Shown: positions 36,830-48,195, numbered from the stretch's first letter. The stretch: 64,000 nt of DNA from Lithospermum erythrorhizon (GCA_019722365.1 JADFUC010000750.1:496001-560000), one strand, 5' to 3'. The notes: generated from the sequence alone by a model not told the origin. Translations and numbers: made by a program.

Positions 36830-36915
36830 AAACATGGTACCGGGGACGAATCTACCACGCTTTATAGCCAGTAAAAATGCATAGATTAACGCTGCATCAC
36901 GCAACGGTACCACGC
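36830..36915. repeat. GGTACC/AACGGT motif array, right
   Basis: Holds CATGGTACCGGGG, CTACCACGC and CAACGGTACCACGCACG. It is the third cluster of the motif in 5 kb. Its distance to the middle cluster (about 2 kb) suggests that the two bound a second element. Confidence 0.4.
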
Positions 36916-36975
36916 ACGTTGAATGTGGAAATGCTTCGCCACGAAACTATACTCACGCTAATAAGGTGCCTAAAG

Positions 36976-37140
36976 CCAACCGGGTCCCGGACGACATCAC
37001 CCACCGACCGGAAATGCCGAACCGGCCGTTACCACGCCCCGACTCCACTCCACTGGGGCTAACCGAACCGGGGTCGCTCGTGCCCCGCCGCCCGACCGAC
37101 CAACCGACCGGTGGGCCGGGTCTCGAACGCCCACCGAGGT
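36976..37140. repeat. GC-rich patch with ACCG repeats
   Basis: About 165 bases rich in ACCG/CCGA units (CCGACCGACCAACCGACCGG near 37091, GCCGAACCGGCCG near 37016), set in strongly AT-rich DNA. Open frames on both strands exist only because stop codons are rare in such composition. No known family is recognised. Confidence 0.5.
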
Positions 37141-37240
37141 ACCCAAGTTCCTTTGCCAATGTCTGTAGTCCAGGATACTTAAGTAAATAAGTGCAAATGG
37201 CATTCTTGGGATTCCTCAATTTCCTCATATTGCCCAGTCC

Positions 37241-37245
37241 TTTAT

Positions 37246-37333
<88 letters not shown>
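37241..37333. repeat. (TA)n microsatellite
   Basis: About 90 bases of nearly pure TA/AT dinucleotide repeat with one AA interruption near 37256. Confidence 0.95.
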
Positions 37334-37334
<1 letters not shown>

Positions 37335-38928
37335 CTGAGCCATCATTTGCAAAAGACTAAAAAAGCTCTAAAATCCATCACCTATTGGAAATTTATTGTC
37401 GATTTGATTTCAAATAGTCGGATAAAATTACAAGATGAATTCAAATAGTTATACTGTTGCAAATTAGTTTTCGAAGTTGTCGTAAATATTGAAGTACAAT
37501 CCCCAACTAACATAAACGTTAAATTTGAAAAACAAAACACAAGTGAAAACCACATTGGGGACCATATATAATGCAATATTTATGCAATTTTCGAGAATTA
37601 ATCTGCAACGTAACTATCGTTCACGCAAAAAAGTAATATCCAATGATATTTTGTCATCCAAATCTAACGTTTTCGTAAGTTGTTGGATAATGCTATAATA
37701 TTTGGATTATTTTCAATAACTAATATATAAAAATATAATTATATAAGATTGGAGGGTAATTTAATTCCATTATTTGAGAACAAAAATCTGTAAATATTTA
37801 GTAAATTAGGTCTTTCTCCTCGCTTTAAATGGGACCCTATTCAAAAATCATAAAAATAATTTTGTTTAAACAAGAGGGGGCCTATCTTCTCGGATAAAAC
37901 CACAATGAATTTGAAAGGGGTGACCAAATTTAAAAAATTATATATATAGGTGGTGGGCAAAGTTGAACTAAAAAAAATTCTAAATTAAAAATAAGCATCA
38001 ATTACAATAAAAGTAAAAAGACAATTGGTATTAATAATACTTGAACTCACACACATTTAATTTTTCCATAATTACCTTTATTAATTATACTATAACTTTA
38101 CTTGCAATTCACATAATATATAAAAAGATTAAAAATCATTCTAAAATTAGAAACCTGTTCAAATATCCTTCTCGCACTATCTCAAGTTTGCAATAATACA
38201 CAAGGGTAAAGCGGCCTCAACTAACGTGTAGGCTTGGATTGACTCAAGGAGTGACTTGCATTTTCAACTCTAGCTAGACACTCTGTTTAATAACACTTGT
38301 AAGGCATGCAAAAGGCAAACAGCCTAACTGTTTGACTCAGTTTATCATCATGTACGATGAATCGATTTAATCCTATTATGACCAGATTCCGAATAATACG
38401 ATTCCGAATAGATAAAGATATTAGTATAATAAATCTGAATTGAACCGGCTAGCTAGGTAAAATTTCTAATAATGTCATTTGTAATAGTACATCAATTATG
38501 AATAACGTGCTCATAATTTTATATCCGGACCAAATCGACTTGATAATAGTCCGTAATTTCAATAATGTCATTTGCAATAATACATTGACCATGGGTAACA
38601 TGCCTCAAATTGTGTTTTGAATTCTAGCTACACTGGTATATAGCACTTGTAAGGCATGCAAAAGGCAACCTTAAGTATTATTTGAAGTCATAATCATATA
38701 TATATTTGACCCTTCAAGAAAAGGAAAAGGCAAACACCGTCCCTATAGGCAAGCCTTCAACATAACATGTTCACTAAATGGAGAGACTGCTATATATTGA
38801 TCGAAAGAGACGAAGTTTCAAATAAAGCAGGGTTTCACAGATGGTTAGTTATCGATCTCAAGGCACCATCAGTTTGTGAAAAGTTTTCAAGATGTCGTTT
38901 ATTTATAGAACATCAATAATTCTTTATC
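37334..38928. other. Noncoding AT-rich region with diverged duplications
   Basis: No gene seen. Two segments about 350 bp apart (38294-38320 and 38644-38668) share a 25-base identical run around GGCATGCAAAAGGCAA. Neighbouring blocks at 38469-38530 and 38563-38620 share 'AATGTCATTTG(T/C)AATA' and 'TAACGTGC/TAACATGC'. This suggests an old, partial tandem duplication. A related phrase (CATGCAAAAGGCAAATG) occurs at 44192. Confidence 0.5.
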
Positions 38929-39347
38929 TAAATCATATCATATACTATAAATAGGCGATCATTTGATATAGAACAAGGTATTACTTTATATAGAAATGGG
39001 ATCTACCAGAAGTTTTCGAGTTTTCAAGATGTCTTTTATTTACCGCCTTCATCAATTTCAAATTCATCATATTTGAAATAAAATTGTCTACCCTCATGCA
39101 ACTACTAATATCAACTTTCATCAATTACCATCTTCAGTAATTTTATCTTTCTTTTCTCGATCCATGCATGGTGTATGTAGATACGATAGATTATGTCCCA
39201 TATTGATTATTCAAAATTTACAAAACTGTTTATAAATTCTTGAACGACTTTCCTAATCTAATTTAGTTTTAAGCGCAATCACAAAATTTCATAACTCTAT
39301 GCTGTGAAGCTTATGCCTTTATTCTTTTACTTTGTTGTTATTTTATG
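38929..39347. repeat. 420-bp flanking repeat, copy 1 (SINE-free)
   Basis: Nearly identical to 41354-42030 apart from the SINE-like insertion there. Both begin TAAATCATATCATATACTAT and end TTGTTGTTATTTTATG. This copy keeps the uninterrupted target AACAAGGTATTACTTTA at 38972-38988. It abuts the truncated end of the copia remnant. Confidence 0.85.
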
Positions 39348-40869
39348 ATCTATCACGGAATATTTCTATTTCGATCAGATAGGAAATCTCACCCATATAT
39401 TTCATTTCAAAGTTATTTGGGAGATAATCCTTAGTTTCACGTATTAATCTGAAGTCGCTAATAGCTAATAAAATGTGATCAACATACAAAATAAAAATAT
39501 GAACTTGCTCCCACTAAACTTGAGGTATTGAAACCTAAAGCAAAGTGAATGATTTCATGAAATTTTAGATACCATTGTCGGAAGCTTGTTCGAGCCTCAT
39601 AAATTGGATACTTTCCTTATTAAGCTCAGACCATGTCTTCCTCAAAGTTGATGTGATGTAGACTCTTCCAAGTCTCCATTTAGGCCACATCCATTTCCGA
39701 TGCAACCTCGAGATCATAATGAGCTACTAATACCATGCGATAATTTCAAGAGAATCTTTCCTTAAAAACAGAGCGAAAAGTCTCATAGTAGTCAATGCGT
39801 TCTTTTTTATGAAAACCTTTGAAACAAGTTTGGTTTTATATCGTTCAATTTTACCATTAGAGTCGCGTTTGGTTTTGAAAACCCACTTACAACCGACCGC
39901 TTTTTGCCCGGGAAGCAATTGAATGAGTTCCACACATTATTATATTCTATAGATTTTAATTCATCCTTCATAACATCAAACTATTTACTGAATTGGCCAT
40001 CATTCACGGGTTGGTGGAATAAGAAATCGGATCTTAGTCCCTTCGTAGATCATTAGATAAAGCAAGTTATCAGTTAGGAATAGCGACGCTTTGAGATCGC
40101 CTTAATGCCGGGTTCCCCGTGGTGTTTAGTAATATTCCCGATAAGATAATCTTATCAAGCGACGCCGGGTGATCATTTATGGATTTTCTTCATTGTGAAC
40201 GTGTTCAACAACGAAAGCAGTCTCCCATTTCTTTCGAATAAAGCGGTGAAGGAATAAGTGCCCTTATTTCCGAACGACCTCACTCTTGTTGTTTAATACT
40301 CCCACTGATTTCACCATTCTCATAGAATCTGACATTTCCGGTTTCAACAATTCTCGTACTATATGTGCATGGATTTAGAAACTCAAATCACTTAATTTTT
40401 GTTTTATTATACTATATTACATTTCATATAAAGAAATGGTCTTTACACCAGAGTGATCTTAACAGTCAAATAATGCACGCTAAAAATAAACATTTATGTG
40501 ATTCGAATATGATGAGATTCATTGGGCTCTTTCATGATTACGTATTATTACTTTCTTGGCTGCAATAAAATTACTATTGCATGCAAAGCACATAAAATAA
40601 TCAAATATGAGTCTACCCAACCAATCAAATGATAGGGCATATTCATTCTTATTATCACAATTTAACGCATATATTATCGGCATAATTATTTGACAAAATT
40701 TCATCATTACATTACATCAAGTCAAATATGTGAGTGTGCCAAAAAATAAAAAATCATGCGGAAACAAAAAATAAGCACATTCATGGCCATAATAATTGGA
40801 TCAATATATCATTCTTAACATATTCATATAGATAATCATGCATTCACAATTCTAGGCTCGGATACCAGA
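39348..40869 (-). pseudogene. Truncated Ty1/copia pol (reverse transcriptase)
   Basis: On the minus strand, about 39980-39730 reads a broken 'MKDELKSI..NNVW' followed by VGCKWVFKTKRDSNGKIERYKTKLVSK, the N-terminal copia RT block (split by a frameshift). 39540-39460 gives 'SGSKFIFL' and LYVDH in place of the catalytic YVDD. 39440-39350 reads 'NNFEMKYMGEISYLIEIEIFRDRS', where the similarity stops at the boundary of the flanking repeat. RNase H and the 3' LTR are missing. Only ~900 bases separate the RT from the primer-binding site, so gag, protease and most of integrase are deleted. Confidence 0.8.
40855..40867 (-). other. Primer-binding site of the truncated copia element
   Basis: TGGTATCCGAGCC on the minus strand, two bases inside the LTR end. 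It matches the common plant retrotransposon primer site for initiator tRNA-Met (TGGTATCAGAGCC) with one or two changes. It fixes the element's orientation as minus. Confidence 0.7.
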
Positions 40870-41353
40870 TGTTAAATGATTAATTAAACATGACATAATC
40901 CCAAAATCTTGAATTACATGAATATCATATATATGTAAAATAAAACGTAATTGTATCGAATATTACCTCCAAATCCATTAATGCGAATATCGTCACCAGA
41001 GATTGTCCCAACCAAGAACTACTTCAATTGTGAAAGAAAGGTTTCTCCCTCTTTGCCTATAAATCTCTTTAGCTATGTGTTTGATAAATATTATTTGTAC
41101 ATACCATTAGATGGAGAATAGTATGCATATATATAGGTAGAGGGAGGACCTTTCAACTCTTCATCATAATTCTCATATTAACTATCCATCAAAGCTAATA
41201 ATGTAAAGATTTGTAACTCTTGTAACGGATGTAATTGTTTTACAATATTAATATGATAATAAATATCCTACTAATGACCATATTAATAAGGAAAAATTCA
41301 AATATTTTTGAAATAATAATAATATTATTACATTTGAAAATAATATTCTTACA
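40870..41353 (-). repeat. 5' LTR of the truncated copia element
   Basis: About 484 bases bounded by TG...CA (plus strand TGTTAAATGATT ... ATTCTTACA; on the minus strand it starts TGTAAGAATATT and ends TTTAACA). It lies directly next to the primer-binding site. No second copy of this LTR is present on the left side of the element. Confidence 0.7.
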
Positions 41354-42030
41354 TAAATCATATCATATACTATAAATAGGCGATCATTTGATATTGAACA
41401 AGGTATTACTTTACGCTGATACGCCAACGTGGCGCCCTGGTTAGTCCATCACCAATGTGGGAGGTTATCCGAGATGTCCGTGAGCTACCCCATACAATAC
41501 GCCCAATATAGCTGTAATCTCAACACCGAGGCACGATTCTGAATTCAAAGAATACTACTTGCCGCCGCCAGTGATCGAATCCTTACGCTGACGCTAGGGC
41601 GCATCACAGTGGCGACCCGATGTCCGCCGAGACGCCGTGTACAACAACAAGGTATTACTTTATATATATAGAAATGGGATCTACCAGAAGTTTTCGAGTT
41701 TTCAAGATGTCTTTTATTTACCGCCTTCATCAATTTCAAATTCATCATATTTGAAATAAAATTGTCTACCCTCATGTAACTACTAATATCAACTTTTCAT
41801 CAATTACCATCTTTCAGTAATTTATCTTCTTTCTTTTCTTGATCCATGCATGGTGTATGTAGATACGATAGATTATGTCCCAATATTGATTATTCAAAAT
41901 TTACAAAACAGTTTATAAATTCTTGAACGACTTTCCTAATCTAATTTAGTTTTAAGCGCAATCACAAAATTTCATAACTCTATGCTGTGAAGCTTATGCC
42001 TTTATTCTTTTACTTTGTTGTTATTTTATG
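41354..42030. repeat. 420-bp flanking repeat, copy 2 (with SINE-like insertion)
   Basis: Same sequence as 38929-39347 with a 232-bp insertion plus 17-bp target duplication at 41397-41662, and a few small indels. It begins exactly at the outer edge of the copia LTR. Confidence 0.85.
41414..41645 (-). mobile_element. SINE-like element, copy 3, with 17-bp target-site duplication
   Basis: A 232-bp insertion flanked by perfect direct repeats AACAAGGTATTACTTTA (41397-41413 and 41646-41662). The empty site survives once at 38972-38988 in the sister repeat, which proves an insertion event. On the minus strand GGATTCGATCACTGG resembles a Pol III box B, and GTCTCGGCGGACATCGG about 50 bases before it resembles a box A. 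That fits a tRNA-derived SINE; the long variable target duplication fits LINE-type integration. There is no poly(A) tail. Related copies: 7635-7893 and 28245-28405. Confidence 0.8.
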
Positions 42031-43826
42031 TTTGCTAGAAGACTTATCCATACACTATATTAGAAATTTTTGTACTCCATGGTAATTTTATATACGAATA
42101 CGATATGATACACACCATTCATCATTTTTATTTCAATTGCCGCATTACTTGCTTTTCCTTTTTATGCTAAGTTTACTTAAAATGCATTGAAACGATATTG
42201 ATATATTCTCCCATTCCCTAAAAGATTGCTATATTTTTATTTTAATAAGTTGGCTTTTATTTTCAATATTGAACTCAAATAACTTTTAATTTTAATGTGT
42301 TATATATTTGTTTGAAAAAAATATATCAATATGTAGTATTTTCAACATACTTTACTATTAATAACTTGATAATTTTGATTCAAATAAATTTTTTGAATGT
42401 CAATTAATTCAAGATCGTAAAATTTATTTGTTAATTTAGGATGAAGGTAGTATTTAATTTTACGTGATTTTGAATTAATCTTAAGCATTCAAAAACTATC
42501 ATTGTATGTAGTATTGTCATGTTCCATTCGCAATTCGCTCTTGCAATAATTAATACTAAATACGAGTACAAGTTTTTGCCTTATAATTACACTAAAAACT
42601 ATATTTCCTTCAGTTTTTTTACTTGACATTCTAGTAATTTTTTTTTGTTTTGAAATAATTGTCACTTTGGAATTCCAATATAATGTTTCATTAATTTTTC
42701 TTTTTAAGCCCATACTTAATGTATTCAAAAGTTACATAGTAAACATAAAAACTACTTTATGTTTAATGCTATTAATTATTGATTAGAGATATATATAGGT
42801 AAAATGTATTACATTCTTAATTGTTTCTTAGTTAACATGAAAAATGCTAGGATGTTAAGTAGAAAAAATCGGAAGAAGTATAAATTAATATTATTGAGGC
42901 TGAAATTCTACATTCAGAATTGATAGAGTTATTAATTTATCGAGTATTAATTTACATCGATTATTAATGCTCTGAATCCAAAAAATTATTATTTCTAATT
43001 TTTTTTATTATATTACAAGGTTGTTGTCTATCTAACATTAATTTAAAGAGTTTCTACTCTAATGGTCTAAGTCTGTTAAATTAGATAAAATTCCAACCAA
43101 AAAAAAAAGAGTGTATGTGTAATTAACAGGGACAACTGTAACCGGATACTATCGGAAACCATTTTAAAATTTCCTCTAAAATGCAGCTCCGGTTGAATTT
43201 GATGCGATTATGCATGGACTACATTTGTAAGCTCGAAAAAATGAATGGTGATTTAGGTTACGTTTGTTGGAACTTGGAAAAGCAGGAAACAATACATGAT
43301 TGAACAATAATATTGTATTGATTGTTATGAATCATTTTGGCTAAACGAACCGGCAATAAGATTTTCTCTATTTGAGATAATTGATTTTAACAGTTTCAAA
43401 TTTTGTGGCAAATAATTGTTGGAGGAAATTGCAAAACCGATTGGAGAAGTTATCTGTCCAGTAAATTTGATAAACCAATCTCATAGATCATTAAAAGTAT
43501 TTCTTCCAAATTTATCCTTATTACTCACTAGATTCATAGGAAGACTTCCAGGCGGTCATCCATTATTATGAAAGAAGCTAAACTAAAATATGCTAATTAC
43601 ATGATTGACATAAAAAAGAATATACAATATTCCTATTCGAATCTAGAAACAGTTCAAAAATCATTTTGCCATATTTTTTTTTGAAAAAAGTGCTAAGCTG
43701 AGCATAATATGCTAATTATATTATTGACATAAGTACGAATATACAACATTCCTTTTCTAATAACTTTTATTTTGTTGGTTTTGGTTGATTAATAAGTGCC
43801 CTGCTTTTGATTGAAAATAAATAATA
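42031..43826. other. AT-rich intergenic region, no gene seen
   Basis: No coding signal, RNA gene or clear repeat recognised. The frame 42489-42728 (-) is low-complexity. Confidence 0.5.
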
Positions 43827-44082
43827 CTCCTTCCGTTCCCTTTCTTTGGGCTTGTCTTACTAATCATTTTGCACATAGATTAAGAAAATGAAAAAGAATC
43901 AAAAAGTATATCAAAAATGTATCGAGAATTAATTGATACTATATCAATGGTTGGTCGATAATTTAATAAGAAAAAGTAGACAAAAAAGTACATCGTAAAA
44001 TGAATATAATTTTTGAAGTTAAAGCATGCCAATTTAAACAAAAAATCTACTGTAGTGCCACAAGAAAGAAATGGAGTGTGAG
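43827..44082. mobile_element. Stowaway-like MITE (256 bp)
   Basis: Begins CTCCTTCCGTTCCCTTTCTT after TA (43825-43826). It ends with the worn inverse (CAAGAAAGAAATGGAGTGTG, then AG) before TA (44083-44084). Terminal CTCC(T/C)TCCGT and TA target duplication are Stowaway hallmarks. Noncoding inside. Confidence 0.6.
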
Positions 44083-45299
44083 TAATAATTTTCCCATGGT
44101 GTTCAAAACGAAGAATCTCTGTAAATTTTCATTCATTCTTTACCCTAAAACTAAACTAATCATCATTTTCATCGGATAATATTATATATACATGCAAAAG
44201 GCAAATGATGTTTGAGACCACAAATTAAGGAAAATAAAATAGGAAAAGCAATCAGTGTCTGGGATTGATCCATGCTTATTGAACAGAGCGTGTAGATCTC
44301 CACATGTGGTACTACTTTTTTATCCTGCAAGCAAAAAAGATCTAACATACATTCTATGAGATTATTTGTGTTGAAACTCAAGAATTGTGTCGTTAATTTC
44401 ATGAAGATAATAATGTAAAGGCACACTTTATTGTCTTATATATATACTTTCATAATTCATTCATAGGCAAAAGGTAGTAACATGGACTGCATTTGAGTCA
44501 TACAAACGCCTACTTTTCTCAAAAGGAATTGTTGTATCATATGATTTCCTCCCCACCCCCCACCGCACCACAGATTCACTTATATTTCGGTTGCTAACAA
44601 GTACGGAGTACTATTAATAGAGCTGCATCGATACATGCAGGTCATATACATTATATTTCAGTGTTCTAATGTAATGGACTCAAATTTATCTTTTGCTTTT
44701 AAAGTAATTTTGTTGTGTTCATGTAAACTTGTGATACAATAGTACTTGTGACTTGTGAGTAATAACTAATAATGAGAAAATTGTCCCCTGCATATACCAA
44801 CTCCAACGAACATAACACTCCAAGATCTTCATACGTGCGCGCGGCTCTAGCCAGACAATTCCTCAGACAAGGCTTGAAAAGGAAGCCTCGGCCCCACGAC
44901 CAGTAGAGGCACATCCTGCGATTCACCTCTTCCGAGAAATCCCAGGACAAGGACCTCGAGGGGCCACTAGTGTGACAATTTCACATTTTTTAATAATGAG
45001 AAAATTGATTAAATAGCATCATGAGTCAATCCTCTCTTATAAATATTTTAACATCATTTCTTAAATCTTTGCTAAAATACTATCCCTCATCTTACTATCC
45101 ATCTCCTGTGAGAAGGTTAAACTATCCCCAAACCCTTTCTTCTCCATTCCTATTTTTCATTACATTCTCCAATCCTTTATCTATTTATAACCAATTTAAA
45201 ACATTGAATTTTGAACTTTTGTTGGTTTATAACCAATCGGATTTAACATGGACACCAACAAATGCTTAATAAATATATCATACCGCGTTCCACACAGGG
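44083..45299. other. Intergenic; short GC-rich patch, otherwise nothing seen
   Basis: A patch at 44810-44970 is richer in GC than its surroundings and opens an 83-codon minus-strand frame (44699-44950, containing CLYWSWGRGFLFKP and LCSLELVYAGD). I do not recognise it; it may be a gene fragment captured by a transposon. The rest is AT-rich and without signals. Confidence 0.35.
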
Positions 45300-45495
45300 A
45301 TACACTCAGGATTTGAACATAAGATATATATTCATTTCGTCATTCAAAATATAAAAAATTAACATGAGTATACATTTTGGAGAGAATAGAGGTGAATAAA
45401 AGCAAGAAAAAAATAATTGAGACAAGTTTTGAACTAGTGACCTTTGATAAGCTAGTCAAAGGCTTAACCATATGAGCTAAATTTTATATTCTAAG
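45300..45495 (-). repeat. tRNA-derived SINE remnant
   Basis: On the minus strand TAGCTCATATGGTTA (45479-45465) fits a tRNA box A, and TCACTAGTTCAAAA (45440-45427) fits a box B about 25 bases further on. Both match the style of plant tRNA-like SINE heads. The body that follows is T-rich. A second box-B-like ATGTTCAAATCCTGAG (minus, about 45323-45308) may belong to another fragment. It is too diverged to fold as a working tRNA gene. Confidence 0.5.
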
Positions 45496-46689
45496 GAATT
45501 CATGTGAATACTTTCAATACTATGTAGGTCCGTCCTCAGTACTAACTTTATTCATATATAACCAATTAATTTTAATATGAATCTCATAGACTCTTGATAC
45601 TTCCATTTGATCCAAACATAAAAATGGTTCTCCTTCTGCTTCCCCGGAAATACACATCTCCATCCCCTCCTCTTCCCCTTTAACTAAGACTAATTAAGGT
45701 TCAAATAAAATTGAATACTTTTTATTATTTTAAGTCAAACATTTCATTTAACAGTCAGTCAACCTTCACCTCATTCATTATTCTATCATCCAACTTTCAA
45801 AGTGCCTTCCTTCAATCACCAACTTCTATATATAAATTACTTTTTATTCCTTATTCGAATAAATATAAAATATTTATTATTGTATTAAATATTTTCATAA
45901 TATAATTTTTCTTTGTATTTTTCCTATAATATAATTAAAATGTTATTGATGTATCTCGAAAATCATCAACACCAACTGAATTGATGAATTAGTGATCAAT
46001 ATTTACTTATTTGATGTCACTTCTAATGGTTGGAATTTGGGTACCTTGAATCTTTGATATAACTCCCTTCAGTTTGGGAGAAGTATTCTGAGCAGGTATT
46101 TATATAAATAGGGGCTTAGCGTGTTAGAAATTTCTTGTCCTAATAGTTAGTGGTTTGTGCTAGAGGCAACGCATTCGCCAGTAATGGAGTCTAAAATTTA
46201 ACACTACAGGAATGATATAGTAGCGCAGGATCTTGTGACGACGAGTCTTAATTACATTATATTGATCCAAGATAAATAGGATAGTCTTTGTAGAGATATC
46301 CGTTACTTGGGATCTTCGGGGTTGTAGTAGTTATTGTTATGAGATTCGAGAATGAGTGAGTCTTTGTAATTATTATTGTAGAATTTTGTAATTACATTAG
46401 ATACGGGTGTAATGGTCTGGCTGGCGAGGCTACGTTAGCTGGTTGTAATTTATTCGCCAATTGCTAGTGAAATCTACGTGGCTCTGTCAGGTGGATTAAT
46501 CCTGTAGCATTGTTATTGATACGTTAAAATAATAATGTCTGCTTTATTTCGGTGTTTCTTGAATTCGCTATCTTAGAATTACGTATATACTCTTTATAGC
46601 AAATTAAAGCGGATTATAATCTAATAATGTTCATAACTGAAGTTATCCAAATTGCAAACGGTCTCTGGATGGAGCTCATCATCAACATC
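45496..46689. other. Intergenic, no gene seen
   Basis: AT-rich, no recognisable coding or repeat structure. The frame 45711-45905 is low-complexity. Confidence 0.45.
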
Positions 46690-46990
46690 TTCCTCCATCC
46701 AAATGTCTTTTTTCCATGACAATATTCTCCTTAAAAGGCAATCGGTGCCTACGAGTGCAAGTGTGCAACCCCTCATGCCTAATGTCAGAAATCATTTGCA
46801 TGCACCTGAAACAAGAGCAGCAAGAACCACAGGATCGGAAAGCTGGTGGATCACCATGAATCTCTTTACCTCTACCCTAGTTTGTGGATCAAAAGTTTTT
46901 GGATATGCTTGCATGGTTCATAAAAGAGACACGTTAACTAATAGCTTAAAACATACAATGGTGGTTGATTATTTGATTTATTAGCAGACA
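46690..46990 (+). repeat. Diverged ~300-bp direct repeat, copy 1
   Basis: Shares ordered blocks with 47600-47910: 'CCTTAAAAGGCAATCG(G)TGCCTA' against 'CCCTAAAAGGCAGTCGACGCCTA', 'CCCCTCATGC' against 'CACCTCATGC', 'GGTGGATCA', 'GCATGGTT' against 'GTATGGTT', and 'GAGACACGT(T/C)A(A/G)CTAAT'. The 110-codon frame 46652-46984 over this copy has no known relatives and is not kept in the other copy, so it is not called a gene. Confidence 0.6.
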
Positions 46991-47599
46991 AAGACAAGTT
47001 TTCTGGGTACATGTTTAATTTTTTTCTTGTTTGCTTTCTTGAATTGATGCATGTGCAATATGTGATATTTGATAATATATAGCTTTTCATTTTGATCTAA
47101 TTTCTACTGGTAAAAATATAAGTTTGATGAGACTCTAGGACGATTAAGATTATCCACAAAACATAACATAATAATAATGCATTATTCAGGTTGTAAGCTA
47201 AGATTTAATTAATTTATCTGCTATTTATCAGAATACATGACACTTTTCACTTGATGAAATAACTCATCATATGTTCAAGATTACAAGTGGTCGTTGGCGT
47301 AGATAGATGAGTATCAATTTCGTTTATTAATATATATCTTATTGACTAAATTGTTAATTTCAATGTGAAATATATTTGTATCACTTTCGAAAATTAATAT
47401 GTAATAATATATTATTATTAATTTCAATGTGCAACATTTGCTAGATAAGATTAAATTTCAACTTGATCCAACTATCTAAGATCAAATTGATAATTACATT
47501 AAATATTTTATTATTATATTTCAATTCAAACCATAGATATTTAATATATAGGTTAAAACATAAGCGGAGTACGTGCGATGTAGTTTTTCCGATCTTTTA
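46991..47599. other. Spacer between two diverged repeat copies
   Basis: AT-rich, no features recognised. Confidence 0.4.
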
Positions 47600-47910
47600 T
47601 TTACAAGAGGTTCCCTAAAAGGCAGTCGACGCCTATGATATGACCCCAACAGGCCAACACCTCATGCGATGCACGCAGAATATAATAAAACTAGTCAATT
47701 ATTTGCAATTTTGCATGACATGAATCAAGAAACAGCCACACGAAATTAACGCAGGTGGATCAACATACATCAATAAACTGAAGTAAAAGCAAGGGTGGTT
47801 TATCATCAGCTCTATCTTGTATAATAATGCTCAAATTGTTGTTGGATAAATAATGTGCATGTATGGTTGATAATGAGACACGTCAGCTAATATCATATTC
47901 AATTACGGGT
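47600..47910 (+). repeat. Diverged ~300-bp direct repeat, copy 2
   Basis: Second copy of the block at 46690-46990, about 0.9 kb downstream in the same orientation. No open frame is conserved between the copies. Confidence 0.6.
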
Positions 47911-47985
47911 TTTGTTTTTTATGTTAAAATTTTAGTTCTTTTTATTACAAAAAGACTCGAATTTGAACTTTTTGGAAGTATATAT

Positions 47986-48195
47986 TGATAAATATAAAAG
48001 AGATATTTTATTGATAATAATGTTGTGCGATTACAATAAAGATACATATGTTTATAGGTAAAATGATAGCATAAGCGCAGTAGGAATATGATGTAATTAT
48101 CTTAGGCTTGTCATAGGGATTCTTTGTCGTTGAGTCGACTTGACAACTGTCGCTGATATTTTCGTATACGTGATATTAACGTATAATATTGATAA
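47986..48195 (-). repeat. 3' LTR of the full-length Ty1/copia element
   Basis: About 210 bases similar to 52592-52810. Shared blocks are 'ATATAAA(A)GAGATATTTTAT', 'GATAATAATGTT', 'ATACATAT(G/A)TTTATAGGTAAAAT' and 'GTGATATTAACG..ATAATATT'. The short length suits copia elements. TATAT at 47981-47985 and ATATA just after 52810 may be the target duplication. Confidence 0.75.

Noticed and set aside
36953..37228. Long frames on both strands at the GC-rich patch
   Set aside because: Stop codons are rare in ACCG repeats, so open frames are expected by composition; no protein family matches.
37241..37333. Origin or regulatory element at the TA run
   Set aside because: Pure TA repeats are common microsatellites in plant DNA and no associated motif supports another role.
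45420..45480. Possible tRNA gene
   Set aside because: Box A and box B-like motifs are present on the minus strand, but no cloverleaf, anticodon arm or acceptor stem can be formed; a SINE head explains it better.
46652..46984. 110-codon open frame as a gene
   Set aside because: It overlaps one copy of a diverged duplication, the frame is not kept in the other copy, and the protein resembles nothing known.
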